A program made the translations under genes and the position numbers. From the NCBI RefSeq assembly GCF_000622405.1, contig NZ_JASF01000005.1:868001-932000 (forward strand): DNA of 64,000 bases. Direction: 5' to 3'. The DNA is from Sulfitobacter donghicola DSW-25 = KCTC 12864 = JCM 14565. GTDB lineage: Bacteria > Pseudomonadota > Alphaproteobacteria > Rhodobacterales > Rhodobacteraceae. The notes below the pieces were generated by a model. That model did not search any database. It was given only the letters and a program-made list of their open reading frames with translations, and was not told where the DNA came from. Below, one piece after another: positions 45,490 through 55,421 of the stretch (its first letter is position 1; the number at the start of each line of letters is the position of its first letter).

Positions 45490-47136
45490 TTATCCTTCAA
45501 ATCCGTAGTCTTTTTTGGCTTGCTCGACCGAAATCAAACCAGCACGTATATCTTCTGCAACAAGTGTCTTTTCGCGGCCTGCAGCATCGCCATAGCCGCC
45601 CCCACCAGGCAAACTCAGCCGTAGGCGTTGGCCGTTCTTGACCAATTGCCGACCCTTACTACGCAGTTTGGTGCCATCCGACAGTTCTACCTGCCCCGCC
45701 GTGCCAGCCCCGCCGCCATCTCGGCCGCGCGCTGGATTTTCCACACGATCAAACATCGCGTTGAAAAAGAAGTCATACCCTTCGCGCGGTTCGATCTCGA
45801 TGGTTTGACCAAGCCCGCCGCGCAATGCGCCTGCGCCACCAGAGCCTTCGCGCAGGTCTTTGCGCCAGACGGTGATCGGGCCAACGTGTTCTGTGGCTTC
45901 AACGCTCATGGTGGACACACCTGACGGAAACGCCGTAGCAGACAGCCCGTCGAATGCAGGCCGCGCGCCAGTGCCGCCAGAGTTGAACATCAACACCTCG
46001 GCATTGCGCAATCCGCTGTTTGGGTCACTTGGTCGCGCAGAGATTTGAATGTTCCACAGCGCGCTGGCCCCTTCGGCCGGAACGGTATTTGGCAAGGCTT
46101 GGTGCAACGCGCCAAGGACGACGTCTGGCACCAAATGCCCCAAAACGTGGCGAACCGATACGGGTGCAGGGCGCTTGGCCGCCAAGATACATCCCTCTGG
46201 TGCGGTGATCACAAACGGCTCAAGCGACCCTGTATTGTTGGGAACCTGCGGCGCAATCGCGCATTTCAAACCATAGCAGGCATAGGCGCGGGTGTAGACT
46301 TCGGGAACATTGACGCCAAAGCGGTTCATGCCGGATGTACCGTCGAAATCCGCTTTTATCGTGTCGCCCTCTACATCCAACTTAACCGCCATATGTACTG
46401 GATCGTCGTAGCCATCGACTTGCATGCTGTGGGCAAATGATCCGTCAGGCACTTTTGCGATAGCTTCATGCGTGGCTTTGCGGCTGGTTTCGATCACAAA
46501 ATCCGCAAGCCCGTCCAGATTGGCGATGCCGAATTCAGCCATCATCGTTTGCAGACGGCGATCACCGGCTTCGTTGCAGGCAGCCAATGAATACATGTCG
46601 CCAACAACCTGATCCGGCTCGCGCACGTTCGCCCGCACGATGCGGATCAAATCTTGGGCGACGTTGCCGCGTTCAGCGAACTTCATGATCGGGATCAGCA
46701 GGCCTTCTTCGTAAACCTCATTCGCGTCTGGGCCAAAACCGCGCCCACCGATATCAACCACATGCGCGGTGCAGGCGAAAAACCCGATATGGGCGCCATC
46801 GCGGAAGGCGGGCGACACAACAGTAATGTCATGAAGGTGCCCCGTGCCAAGCCAAGGGTCATTGGTGATGAAAACATCGCCTTCAAAGATGTTCTGCGCG
46901 CCGATTTCGCGGACAAAATGTGTCACGCTTTCTGCCATCGCGTTCACGTGGCCCGGTGTTCCGGTCACAGCCTGCGCCATCATGCGGCCATGCCGATCGA
47001 ACAAGCCCGCCGACAGGTCGCCAGCTTCGCGCACAGATGTGGAAAAAGCGGTCCGGATCAGTGTCGTTGCCTGTTCTTCGACAACGGCAATCAAGCGGTT
47101 CCACATGATTTGATAGTCAATCGCGGTGGGGGTCAT
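45490..47136 (-). CDS. hyuB: hydantoinase B/oxoprolinase family protein (HyuB)
   Basis: The 548-residue protein has TAIDYQIMWNRLIAVVEEQA, FSTSVREAGDLSAGLFDRHG, VFITNDPWLGTGHLHDITVV and the C-terminal GGAGALRGGLGQTIEI. HyuA/HyuB pairs hydrolyse five-membered cyclic amides such as N-methylhydantoin or 5-oxoproline with ATP; related pairs carboxylate ketones. The ATG overlaps the hyuA stop (47133-47136). The specific substrate cannot be told from sequence. Confidence 0.92.
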   Translation of the reverse strand: MTPTAIDYQIMWNRLIAVVEEQATTLIRTAFSTSVREAGDLSAGLFDRHGRMMAQAVTGTPGHVNAMAESVTHFVREIGAQNIFEGDVFITNDPWLGTGHLHDITVVSPAFRDGAHIGFFACTAHVVDIGGRGFGPDANEVYEEGLLIPIMKFAERGNVAQDLIRIVRANVREPDQVVGDMYSLAACNEAGDRRLQTMMAEFGIANLDGLADFVIETSRKATHEAIAKVPDGSFAHSMQVDGYDDPVHMAVKLDVEGDTIKADFDGTSGMNRFGVNVPEVYTRAYACYGLKCAIAPQVPNNTGSLEPFVITAPEGCILAAKRPAPVSVRHVLGHLVPDVVLGALHQALPNTVPAEGASALWNIQISARPSDPNSGLRNAEVLMFNSGGTGARPAFDGLSATAFPSGVSTMSVEATEHVGPITVWRKDLREGSGGAGALRGGLGQTIEIEPREGYDFFFNAMFDRVENPARGRDGGGAGTAGQVELSDGTKLRSKGRQLVKNGQRLRLSLPGGGGYGDAAGREKTLVAEDIRAGLISVEQAKKDYGFEG

Positions 47137-49220
47137 GAGGCATCTCCTTTGCGGATCAGGCGCAAACTTCCGTCGCCTTGGCCAACGGCGCGATAGCCGG
47201 ATGTGACGATTGTGGTGGTCTCGTTTTCAACAATGATCGCGGGGCCTTCGACAAGCTGCCCAGCACTCATTGCTTTGCGATCTACTTCCTGCGCATCGAC
47301 GGTCCTACGCAAAGCAGCATCAAAGAACTGGCGTGTCTTCAGCGGTGCGGCAGGCGACCCAGACGTGTGACGCACAACAGAAGGTGTTTCAGGCAGAACC
47401 GAGGCCACGACAAGGGACCAGTTGGTGATTTCAATTCCAAGCCCGTCAATGACGCGCCCGAAAAGCGTTCGATAAGCGGTTTCAAATGCCGCGAGTATTT
47501 CGGACATATCCGCATCAACAAAGGTCTTGTATAACAGCGGAACTGGTATCTCCCAACCTTGCCCCGTATAGCGCATGAATGCCGTCAGCTGGGTAGTGGT
47601 TTGCGCATCTTTCGCACCAGCCTCTACAAAGGCTTTCGCCTCTTGCTCCATCTCCGCCAATGCGACATTGACCGAGGCCGCATCAAACGCGTCAAGCCTC
47701 TGGAATAATCCCCGCGTTGCCTCATAGCTGAACGGTGCTTTTAAAAAACCAATGGCCGACCCCACACCTGCACCGGGCGGGATGATCAACTCTTTGATGC
47801 CGAGTTTCTCGCACAAACGGCAGGCGTGCAAAGGCGCGCCGCCGCCAAATCCAATCATCGTGAAATGTTCAATATCGCGGCCATTCTCAACGGTGTGAAC
47901 GCGCGCGGCATTGGCCATATTTTCATCCACCATTTCAGTCACGCCAAAGGCGGCCTGATCGCTGGACATGTCCAAGCGGTTGGCCAGTTTATTGGTCACC
48001 GCCGCATCCGACGCAGATACCGACAATGGAATTGCGCCGCCCGCGAAATTATCGGGGTCCAAGCGACCAAGCAAAAGATTGGCGTCCGTTACGGTGGGTT
48101 CTTCGCCGCCCTTACCATAACACGCCGGACCGGGTTCGGACGCGGCAGAGCGTGGCCCGACCTGAATGCGGCCAAGCGTGTCTATCGACGCAATGGAGCC
48201 ACCCCCTGCCCCAATTTCAACCATCTCAACCACAGGCGTTGAAACGGTCATACCGGACCCTTTTTTAAACCTGTAAGTACGGGCAACCTCAAAGGTGTTG
48301 GCGGTCTTGGGCGCGCCACCTTCAATCAGGCAAATCTTCGCGGTTGTGCCGCCCATATCGAAAGACAGAACGCTGTCGAGCCCATGCCCCCGCGCAAAGT
48401 CCGCTGCAAAAATAGCACCGCCAGCTGGGCCGGATTCCAGCAAGCGCACGGGTTGTTCGGTGGCAACATCAACCGAGATTAGACCACCACCTGAATGCAG
48501 CATGAACACAGGCGCACCAATGCCGACCTCATTCAATCGAAGAACCAATCGGCCCAGGTAATCGGCGACTTGCGGCTGCACATAGGCGTTCGCAATGACC
48601 GTATTGAAACGCGGGAGCTCCCGCATTTGTGGCGATATCACCGATGAAATCGAGATCGACATGTCCGGTGCAGCGGCGCGCAAGGCAGCAGCCATCTGCA
48701 CTTCGTGGGCGTCGTTGGCGTAGGAGTGCATGAGGCCAATCGCGACAGCCTCGTAGTCACCAGCCAGCACCGTCGCGACCATTGCATCAACCTCAGCGGG
48801 ATCAAGCGACAAAAGAACTTCGCCATTTGGCCCCATCCGTTCGTTCAATGTCAGGCGGTCCTCGCGCGGGACCATCGGTTTTGGCAGCGTCAGGTTGAGA
48901 TCATATTGCTCAAACCGATTTTCCGAGCGCATCTCAATCACATCACGAAACCCTTCTGTCGTGATAAACGCGAGCTTCGCGCCGCGCCGTTCAATCAATG
49001 AATTGGTGACAAGCGTTGTCCCGTGGATCACCTGCGTGATGTCCGCCAATGCAAGCCCCGCTTTATCCGCCGCGATCTGAATACCATCGATGATCGCTTG
49101 CTCGGGCTGGGCATAATTGGTCAGAACCTTGCAGGTTGCCAAGCCACCAGCGTGCTCCAACGCTACATCAGTAAAAGTGCCGCCGATATCGACGCCAACG
49201 CGGTTCATAAGGTGTGTCAT
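47133..49220 (-). CDS. hyuA: hydantoinase A/oxoprolinase family protein (HyuA)
   Basis: This 695-residue protein starts with the nucleotide-binding VGVDIGGTFTDVALEH, then VIHGTTLVTNSLIERRGAK, FMLHSGGGLISVDVA and SFDMGGTTAKICLIEGG, the actin-like ATPase signature of HyuA. It provides ATP-dependent activation for HyuB. It starts directly at the stop of the FAD oxidase gene; ATG 49220 and ATG 49208 are both possible. Confidence 0.92.
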   Translation of the reverse strand: MTHLMNRVGVDIGGTFTDVALEHAGGLATCKVLTNYAQPEQAIIDGIQIAADKAGLALADITQVIHGTTLVTNSLIERRGAKLAFITTEGFRDVIEMRSENRFEQYDLNLTLPKPMVPREDRLTLNERMGPNGEVLLSLDPAEVDAMVATVLAGDYEAVAIGLMHSYANDAHEVQMAAALRAAAPDMSISISSVISPQMRELPRFNTVIANAYVQPQVADYLGRLVLRLNEVGIGAPVFMLHSGGGLISVDVATEQPVRLLESGPAGGAIFAADFARGHGLDSVLSFDMGGTTAKICLIEGGAPKTANTFEVARTYRFKKGSGMTVSTPVVEMVEIGAGGGSIASIDTLGRIQVGPRSAASEPGPACYGKGGEEPTVTDANLLLGRLDPDNFAGGAIPLSVSASDAAVTNKLANRLDMSSDQAAFGVTEMVDENMANAARVHTVENGRDIEHFTMIGFGGGAPLHACRLCEKLGIKELIIPPGAGVGSAIGFLKAPFSYEATRGLFQRLDAFDAASVNVALAEMEQEAKAFVEAGAKDAQTTTQLTAFMRYTGQGWEIPVPLLYKTFVDADMSEILAAFETAYRTLFGRVIDGLGIEITNWSLVVASVLPETPSVVRHTSGSPAAPLKTRQFFDAALRRTVDAQEVDRKAMSAGQLVEGPAIIVENETTTIVTSGYRAVGQGDGSLRLIRKGDAS

Positions 49221-50495
49221 TTAAATGGCCTTGAGTATCTGTTTGGCAGTGAACGCGGATTGATAAATACGCGACACGATGGGTGCCGACGCCACAGTCG
49301 ACATATCCGTCATCGGAAGTGGCAGGTCAGCCCGATCCATACCTGTCAGCAATCCGGCCATGGTTTCACCGAACATCGTGCCCGTAGTGATGCCACGGCC
49401 ATTATAGCCGATTGGCGTGAACAGGTTTGTCTCAAGCTCGTGAATACGTGGCAAATGGTCGGGCGTCATCGCAATCTGACCGTGCCAAGCTTCTTCGAAT
49501 TCAACCGGACCCAGTGTCGGGAATATCCGCGCGATTTGTTTCTTTGCCCAACGATGCGAAAGACCGCGATCTTTGGAGCCAACAACTTTGCCCATGGACC
49601 CAACGATAAGCCGATCATAAGCATCGCGCCGAATATTGAACATAATCTGGCCTGTATCCCAGAGACCTTGCTTGCCCGGCAAAATGTGACCCGCATCAGG
49701 ACCTAGGGGCTTAGTGGCGAGCTGAAAGTAATGGATCATCGTGAAGACGCGCTTCAGGTCAGGCCACAAGTCGTCCGTGTAGGCGTTTGTGCCTAGCACG
49801 ACGGCCTTCGCCGTGATTACGCCCTGATCCGTTTCCACTTTCCACAAGTCACCGTCACGCCGTAGCTTTGTGGCGCGTTCCCCTGTGCTGATTGTCGCCC
49901 CAGCGCCAAGTGCGGCGCGGGCTAGACCACGGCAATAGCCCATCGGGTTGATCGTCCCGCAGCGGTTGTCCAACAGTCCGCCGTGAAAATGATCTGTTCC
50001 GATCATGTCGGATACTTCGGCACGCGAAAGCAGATCGACCGGTTCGCCCAAACGCTGCCATTCCTTGTGGCGCTCTTTAAGGTCGGTGAAACCGCTTGGC
50101 CCGTGGGCAGCGTGGATTGTCCCTGTACGGGTCACTTCGCAACGAATTTGGTGTTTCTCGATCAGCGAGAAAACGTATTCCGGACCGCTCCCGAATTTTT
50201 TGATAAAGCGGGGGCCGTATGTCTCGCCCAGCTTCTCGCGCACCTTCTGGGGCGGCAACCAAAGCGCGGCATTGACCAACCCGCAATTGCGCCCTGACCC
50301 ACCAAAGCCAATTTGCTCGGCCTCCAGGACATGTGCTGACAAACCCTTTTCGGCACAGTGCAATCCCGTCGACAAACCCGTGTACCCACCGCCGACAATT
50401 GCAACGTCCACAGTGATATCTGCGCTCATTGGAGCGCGGTAGTCCTGTTCTTGTGCCGAAGCATCCCACAGCGAAATGGCATCCCTATCTGTCAT
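49221..50495 (-). CDS. FAD-dependent amine/amino-acid oxidoreductase (DAO family, PuuB-like)
   Basis: From ATG 50495 (GGAGAAG box) the protein has 424 residues with the FAD motif DVAIVGGGYTGLSTGLH and GFGGSGRNCGLVNA, close to the GASGRNGG of gamma-glutamylputrescine oxidase. The C-terminal GYNGRGITTGTMFGETMAG is typical of the group. It should oxidise an amine or N-alkyl amino acid with release of imine or aldehyde. As first gene of the long operon it probably starts the pathway. Confidence 0.9.
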   Translation of the reverse strand: MTDRDAISLWDASAQEQDYRAPMSADITVDVAIVGGGYTGLSTGLHCAEKGLSAHVLEAEQIGFGGSGRNCGLVNAALWLPPQKVREKLGETYGPRFIKKFGSGPEYVFSLIEKHQIRCEVTRTGTIHAAHGPSGFTDLKERHKEWQRLGEPVDLLSRAEVSDMIGTDHFHGGLLDNRCGTINPMGYCRGLARAALGAGATISTGERATKLRRDGDLWKVETDQGVITAKAVVLGTNAYTDDLWPDLKRVFTMIHYFQLATKPLGPDAGHILPGKQGLWDTGQIMFNIRRDAYDRLIVGSMGKVVGSKDRGLSHRWAKKQIARIFPTLGPVEFEEAWHGQIAMTPDHLPRIHELETNLFTPIGYNGRGITTGTMFGETMAGLLTGMDRADLPLPMTDMSTVASAPIVSRIYQSAFTAKQILKAI

Positions 50496-50560
50496 GTGTC
50501 GCTTCTCCACGTCCGAGTCAGAATCCTGTTATTGGGGGAGGTTGCACGAGTACGCTGTTT

Positions 50561-50578
50561 GTGTCAATATTCGAAATG
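50561..50578 (+). promoter_or_regulatory. regulon motif, copy 1 (candidate IclR-family operator)
   Basis: GTGTCAATATTCGAAATG lies between the divergent FAD-oxidase operon (start 66 bp away) and the rhodanese gene (start 32 bp away). It matches copy 2 at 54166-54183 in 16 of 18 positions and copy 3 at 59492-59509 in 13 of 18. A CCATATACCAATACAA block follows, similar to CCATTATACAATACAA next to copy 2. Confidence 0.65.
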
Positions 50579-50609
50579 ATCGTTCCATATACCAATACAA
50601 GGCAGACCC

Positions 50610-51014
50610 ATGAACAGACTCAAGATGTCGTCCTCACAGATGGTTTCCGATGCGCGCGCACGGATTGAAGAAATCGAAACCGCCGATCTTATTGGTATGT
50701 TGGATGACCCGAATGTTGTCGTGGTCGACATCCGCGATGTGCGCGAACGCCAGCGCAGCGGCTACATTCCCGGTAGCTTTCATGCGCCACGTGGGATGAT
50801 TGAATTCTGGGTTGATCCAGACAGTCCCTATTTCAAGGACATCTTTGCGCAGGACGGCAAGAAATTCGTTTTCCACTGTGCTTCTGGTTGGCGTTCCGCC
50901 ATCACAACTGCGACCTTGCAGGACATGGGCTTTGACGCTGCACACCTAAAAGAGGGATTTTCCAATTGGGAAAAACAGGGCGGCCCTGTCGAATTTCCCG
51001 AAAAGAAATCCTGA
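50610..51014 (+). CDS. rhodanese-like sulfurtransferase domain protein
   Basis: This 134-residue single rhodanese domain has VVVVDIRDVRERQRSGYIPGS and the active-site loop HCASGWRSA with Cys90. Rhodaneses move persulfide sulfur between cysteine and acceptors. Nothing indicates export. It is divergent from the FAD-oxidase operon and shares its motif-bearing promoter region. Its stop is 7 bp from the iclR stop (convergent). The sulfur chemistry fits the nearby C-S lyase and Mo enzyme. Confidence 0.9.
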   Translation: MNRLKMSSSQMVSDARARIEEIETADLIGMLDDPNVVVVDIRDVRERQRSGYIPGSFHAPRGMIEFWVDPDSPYFKDIFAQDGKKFVFHCASGWRSAITTATLQDMGFDAAHLKEGFSNWEKQGGPVEFPEKKS

Positions 51015-51021
51015 GCGCGCC

Positions 51022-51792
51022 CTAGCCGCGGCCCAGCTTGGCAGAAACAGAGCGGGCCGCGAGCGACACCAATCCGCCATACTGATCGACACCACCTTCG
51101 GGCAAATTGATATCCGGCACAGATATCCCAAGCGCGCCGACAGGTTCACCGCCTGGCAATGTTATCGCCGCACCAAAGCTAAGGATACGATCTCGGAACT
51201 CTCCAGTATCAAAGGCATACCCACGGGCCAGAGTTGCGGAAATGTCTGCGTCGAGCGAGGCAAGATCGGTCAGGGTCTTTTCGGTGTGATGTGTCAAGAC
51301 ACCGCTAACCTGGTCCCGCAGTTTGTTGAAATCCGCGGCCAAGATGGCTTTGCCGGTGCCAACACAATGCAACGGAGCTGAGCCACCGATCGCATTCCAT
51401 GATCTGATGGGTTTTTGGCTGTCTATCTTATCAATGTAGATCACATTGAGATTTTCGCGCACAGCGAGGTACACCGCCTCGCCGGTCTCTTGGGACAGGT
51501 GCAAAAGTTCAGGTGCAGCCAGTTCCCGCAAATTCAGGTTTTCAACGGACGCACGCCCGACCCGCCAAGTCTTCAGCGTTGCGGCATAGCTTTTGTCGGG
51601 GCGATGTTGCACGTAACCTAACGTGGTGAGCGTTTGCAGCAGACGAAAGGTGTTCGATTTGGTGAGCCCCAGTTCCTTGGACAGTTCGGTGACGCCTTTG
51701 CCATTTTGCGAACCAGCAAGGTTTTCAAGGATCAAAAGCCCCTTGGATAGGGTTGAGTCGACTTTCGGTTCTTTGGGGGCTGCATCGATCAT
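51022..51792 (-). CDS. IclR-family transcriptional regulator
   Basis: The 256-residue protein has the IclR winged helix (STLSKGLLILENLA, then GVTELSKELGLTKSNTFRLLQTL) and a C-terminal ligand domain (SQETGEAVYLAVRENLNVIYIDK, HCVGTGKAILA). It follows the Mo-oxidoreductase gene by 33 bp on the same strand, so it shares that promoter and motif copy 2. It is the only regulator gene inside the 41.7-59.5 kb cluster and therefore the prime candidate to bind the three motif copies. Confidence 0.9.
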   Translation of the reverse strand: MIDAAPKEPKVDSTLSKGLLILENLAGSQNGKGVTELSKELGLTKSNTFRLLQTLTTLGYVQHRPDKSYAATLKTWRVGRASVENLNLRELAAPELLHLSQETGEAVYLAVRENLNVIYIDKIDSQKPIRSWNAIGGSAPLHCVGTGKAILAADFNKLRDQVSGVLTHHTEKTLTDLASLDADISATLARGYAFDTGEFRDRILSFGAAITLPGGEPVGALGISVPDINLPEGGVDQYGGLVSLAARSVSAKLGRG

Positions 51793-51825
51793 AGTTTTCC
51801 GGTCCTGTTTTGACCTTGTTATCAG

Positions 51826-54132
51826 CTACCCTTCCTCTCCGAAAGGCGGCTGTTCATGCGCTTCTATTGGCGGCAGCGGATCTTCGAAGGCACGTAATTC
51901 AATCATCGCCGAATGCGCCGCCGGACTTTGCGTCAGCAAAGACGTGCGCAGGTCGTGGGTCAGGACGTTTGGATTGCCGTGCCGATCTCTGGCCTGCGGT
52001 GCATCAAAGTCCGGATCATACCACGCGCCGGTCCAAAGAAAAACACAGCCTGTGCTAATCTCGTCGGTGACCTTGGCCCCCGCCAAACACCGCCCCCGCG
52101 CATTGAACATCTCAACCACGTCCCCCGATTTGATCCCCCTTGCCGCCGCATCGTCTGGGTGGATCAAAACAGGTTCGCGGCCCGCGATCTTGTGACTTAG
52201 ACTATAGGCGCCATTATCAAGTTGACTGTGCAGCCGTGTCTTGGGTTGGCCAGAAAGCATTGCGAGGGGGAATTCACCGTTCGGATCATTGGCGCGGTCA
52301 CGCGGCGGGAACCACGCGGGATGCCCTTTGCAGTCCGTCAGATCAAATCCTGCGATTGCTTCGGAAAACAGCTCGATCTTGCCGCTAGGCGTTGGCAAGG
52401 CAAATTTCTTGGGGTCAGAACGATAGTCCGCCAAGAACACCTGTTCAGGGCTTGGATCAGGAAGGTGAACCACATCCCCAGCAAGAAAGCTCTGCCAATC
52501 GGGCAAGGTAATCCCTGCCTTTGTTGCGCGGCTGCGGGTGGTTTCCCAAATGTCGTTCAACCAGCCGTCAATGGATTTGCCATCCGTAAATTCTTCTTCG
52601 TTCCCAAGTCGCGCCGCGAGGTCCGCGTAAATGTCGTATTCTACCCGTGCCTCGCCTTGCGGCGTGACAAGTCTTGGCATGGGCACCAGCGCATTGTCCG
52701 ACTTCCCTGCCCCAAAATCGGTACGTTCCTGCGCCGCAGCGACAGGCAATACAATGTCCGCATGGCGCGCCGTGGCGGTCCAGTTCAACTCATTCACGAT
52801 AATGGTTTCGGGTGTCTGAAACGCATCGTGCAATCGGTTCAGGTCTTGATGATGGTGAAACGGGTTGCCCCCCGCCCACCACACCATCCGCGCATCCGGG
52901 AACGTCCTGTCCTGGCCCTGATACTGGTATGATCCAGCGGGGTTCAAAAGCATCTCGCTGATCATGGCCACCGGAATGAACTCACTGACAGGATTTACCC
53001 CCTGCGGCAGTGTCCCCCAGCGAAAAGGCCGTTCAATGTTTCCTATATTGGCGTTCACACCATAGCCAACCGTATACCCCCCACCCGGCAGACCGATTTG
53101 GCCAAGCATCGCAGCAAGCGCGATCGCCATCCACATTGGTTGTTCTCCGAAATCGGTCCGCTGCACGCCAGCCGCGACGCTAATCATGGTGCGCCCGCCC
53201 GCCATCCGACGCGCCAATGCGCGAATTTCAGTGGCGTCGACACCTGTCAGGTTAGAAGCCCACTCAGCGTCTTTTGGCTGATCGTCAGTCTCGCCCATAA
53301 GATAGGCGCGGACCTGTTCGAACCCGACTGTATAGTTCTGTAGGAACGCCAAATCGCACAGGTCTTCCTGTAAGAGCGTATGTGCGAGCCCCATCATTAA
53401 CGCCGTATCGCTGCCTGGCTGAACCGGAAGCCATCGTGCTGCTAAGACGTCTGCAGCATCACTACGCAGAGGGCTAATATTGACAAAATCAACGCCCGCC
53501 TTGGCACAGGCCTCAAGGTTGTCAGACATACGGTGCTTGGAAACGCCACCGTCACTCACCTGCGTATTGCGCAACGCCATGCCGCCAAACATGACAACCA
53601 AATCCGAGTGTTTTGCGATCACCGGCCAGCGTGTTGCCTGCGCCACATGTTGGCGATACGGGCCAACAATATGCGGCATCAACCCAAGGGCCGCATTGTA
53701 GCTGTAATTCCCTTCGGAACGCACGAACCCGCCTTGGGTGTTAAGAAAACGCTTAAGCTGGCTTTGGGCGTGATGAAACCGACCAGCACTTGACCACCCG
53801 TAAGACCCGGCAAAAATCGCTTTGTTGCCATGTGTCTTTCGAACCCGCGTGATCTCTTGCGCGATCAAATCCAAGGCACGGTCCCAGCTGACTTCGACGA
53901 ACACGTCACGACCGCGCGGCACAGCAGCAGGGCTACCATCAAGCCAGCTTTTGCGAACTGCGGGGCGCAAAATACGGGCCTTGCCATACAGGCTTCCAGC
54001 GATGTTCGCGTTAATTTCCGAAGCGGCCGGATCACTCTCATGCCCTTCGACAGCGATGATACGGTCATCAACTACGGTGGCGACCCCGATGCCCCAATGA
54101 CTCGCAGTCAGCTTTTTCTTGTGGTCGCTCAT
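51826..54132 (-). CDS. molybdopterin-dependent oxidoreductase of the DMSO reductase family (BisC/TorZ-like)
   Basis: From ATG 54132 (AAGG box) the protein has 768 residues and no twin-arginine signal, so it should be cytosolic like biotin sulfoxide reductase. It begins TASHWGIGVATVVDDRIIAV. The SYGW segment (Tyr111, Trp113) and Ser145 in EGNYSYNAALG correspond to Tyr114, Trp116 and the Mo-ligand Ser147 of DMSO reductase. There is no N-terminal iron-sulfur cysteine cluster. Such enzymes reduce S- or N-oxides. The extension to 54252 covers the promoter and was rejected. Confidence 0.9.
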   Translation of the reverse strand: MSDHKKKLTASHWGIGVATVVDDRIIAVEGHESDPAASEINANIAGSLYGKARILRPAVRKSWLDGSPAAVPRGRDVFVEVSWDRALDLIAQEITRVRKTHGNKAIFAGSYGWSSAGRFHHAQSQLKRFLNTQGGFVRSEGNYSYNAALGLMPHIVGPYRQHVAQATRWPVIAKHSDLVVMFGGMALRNTQVSDGGVSKHRMSDNLEACAKAGVDFVNISPLRSDAADVLAARWLPVQPGSDTALMMGLAHTLLQEDLCDLAFLQNYTVGFEQVRAYLMGETDDQPKDAEWASNLTGVDATEIRALARRMAGGRTMISVAAGVQRTDFGEQPMWMAIALAAMLGQIGLPGGGYTVGYGVNANIGNIERPFRWGTLPQGVNPVSEFIPVAMISEMLLNPAGSYQYQGQDRTFPDARMVWWAGGNPFHHHQDLNRLHDAFQTPETIIVNELNWTATARHADIVLPVAAAQERTDFGAGKSDNALVPMPRLVTPQGEARVEYDIYADLAARLGNEEEFTDGKSIDGWLNDIWETTRSRATKAGITLPDWQSFLAGDVVHLPDPSPEQVFLADYRSDPKKFALPTPSGKIELFSEAIAGFDLTDCKGHPAWFPPRDRANDPNGEFPLAMLSGQPKTRLHSQLDNGAYSLSHKIAGREPVLIHPDDAAARGIKSGDVVEMFNARGRCLAGAKVTDEISTGCVFLWTGAWYDPDFDAPQARDRHGNPNVLTHDLRTSLLTQSPAAHSAMIELRAFEDPLPPIEAHEQPPFGEEG

Positions 54133-54165
54133 CCGCCTTACCCTTGTGCCATTATACAATACAAA

Positions 54166-54183
54166 CATTCCAAATATTGACAC
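54166..54183 (-). promoter_or_regulatory. regulon motif, copy 2 (candidate IclR-family operator)
   Basis: On the minus strand GTGTCAATATTTGGAATG lies 34 bp before the Mo-oxidoreductase gene and 51 bp before the divergent lyase gene. CAATA and TATTG around it give partial dyad symmetry (54157-54179). It is the closest match to copy 1. Confidence 0.65.
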
Positions 54184-54233
54184 GACGCACTCTGACTGGC
54201 ATCGTATCAAAAGACAATACACGTGAGTCACAA

Positions 54234-55418
54234 ATGCCCAATCCCACATCAAACATCGCAGACGACCTCGTCCAAATGGGGCGCCCAGACCGCACCGCAG
54301 GGCGGCACGTTAATATGCCGCTCGAACTGGGTTCGACCCATGTTTTCGACACGCTCGCTGACTTTGAGGCCGCACGTGACGCGCGGTATGTCAGCGGCAC
54401 AATGTATTACGGACGCTATGGAAACGCGGCCTCGTTCAAGCTCGAAGAGATGCTCGCGCGCCTTGAACACGCGGACGCTGTCACGCTGACGTCATCAGGC
54501 GTTGCGGCCATTACCATGGCCCTTCTGACCTTCGCACGTCCGGGCGCACATCTGTTGGTTGCTGATCATGTCTACGGCAACACCCGCGCGTTTTGCGATG
54601 GTGTCTTGACCCGTCAGGGTGTCGATATCGAATATTTTGATCCAATGATTGGCGCAGATGTCGCGGATCTGATGCGCGAAACGACCTGTGCTGTAATGTT
54701 CGAAGCACCGGGATCTGGCACATTCGAAATGCCCGACATTCCGGCAATCGCCATTGCAGCGCGTGCGGCCGGAATTCCCTCGATCTTAGACGGCACATGG
54801 GCGACCCCGATTTTCTGCCAACCACTGACACTGGGCGTTGATATTGTCGTGGCCTCTATGTCGAAATACCTCAGCGGGCATTCCGACTGTATGATGGGGA
54901 TGATCGCATCCGGTGCAAAACACGCCAAAGACATCCGCCAAACCACTATGGCGATTGGTGACAAAACCGGCGGCCAAGAGGTGTTCTTAGCTTTGCGCGG
55001 CTTACGTACACTCAAGATGCGGATGGCGTATTTTGATACAGTCGGGCGCGATATGGCGAAGTGGTTCTCGAACCAACCGCAGGTTAAAACGGTCTTGCAT
55101 CCCGCATTTGAAAGCTGCCCCGGCCACGCCAATTGGAAACGCGATTTTAGCGGTGCCTCGGGCCTGTTTGGCGTTGTGTTTCATCCCTGCACTGATGATC
55201 AAATCCGCACCTTTGTAGATGCCCTGCACCATTTCGGCATCGGCGTCAGTTGGGGCGGTTATGAAAGCCTTGTTTTGCCCGTCACGCCACAGCGCAGCGC
55301 AAACACATGGCATGAGGAGGGCCAGCTTGTCCGCTTCAACATCGGCCTTGAAGAACCTGAAACCCTCAAAGCAGACCTTATGGCCGCCCTTCCACATCTC
55401 AACACTGCACCGGAGTAA
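54234..55418 (+). CDS. cystathionine beta/gamma-lyase family PLP enzyme (Cys/Met metabolism)
   Basis: From ATG 54234 the protein has 394 residues. It shows the family pattern TMYYGRYGNAASFKLEEMLA, the aromatic DHVYGNTRAFCDGVL, the aspartate in ILDGTWATP and the PLP lysine Lys211 in SMSKYLSGHSDCMMG. The group includes cystathionine beta-lyase, methionine gamma-lyase and related C-S lyases. Such enzymes release a thiol and an enamine, which RidA can hydrolyse; gamma-lyases yield 2-oxobutyrate, a source of propionyl units. The start at 54144 was rejected because it covers the motif. Confidence 0.9.
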   Translation: MPNPTSNIADDLVQMGRPDRTAGRHVNMPLELGSTHVFDTLADFEAARDARYVSGTMYYGRYGNAASFKLEEMLARLEHADAVTLTSSGVAAITMALLTFARPGAHLLVADHVYGNTRAFCDGVLTRQGVDIEYFDPMIGADVADLMRETTCAVMFEAPGSGTFEMPDIPAIAIAARAAGIPSILDGTWATPIFCQPLTLGVDIVVASMSKYLSGHSDCMMGMIASGAKHAKDIRQTTMAIGDKTGGQEVFLALRGLRTLKMRMAYFDTVGRDMAKWFSNQPQVKTVLHPAFESCPGHANWKRDFSGASGLFGVVFHPCTDDQIRTFVDALHHFGIGVSWGGYESLVLPVTPQRSANTWHEEGQLVRFNIGLEEPETLKADLMAALPHLNTAPE

Positions 55419-55421
55419 ACC

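Noticed and set aside
50572..50582. CGAAATGATCG also occurs at 28550-28560 in the cox repeats
   Set aside because: The 11-bp match covers only the end of one motif and one repeat box; the rest differs, so a common regulator is unlikely.
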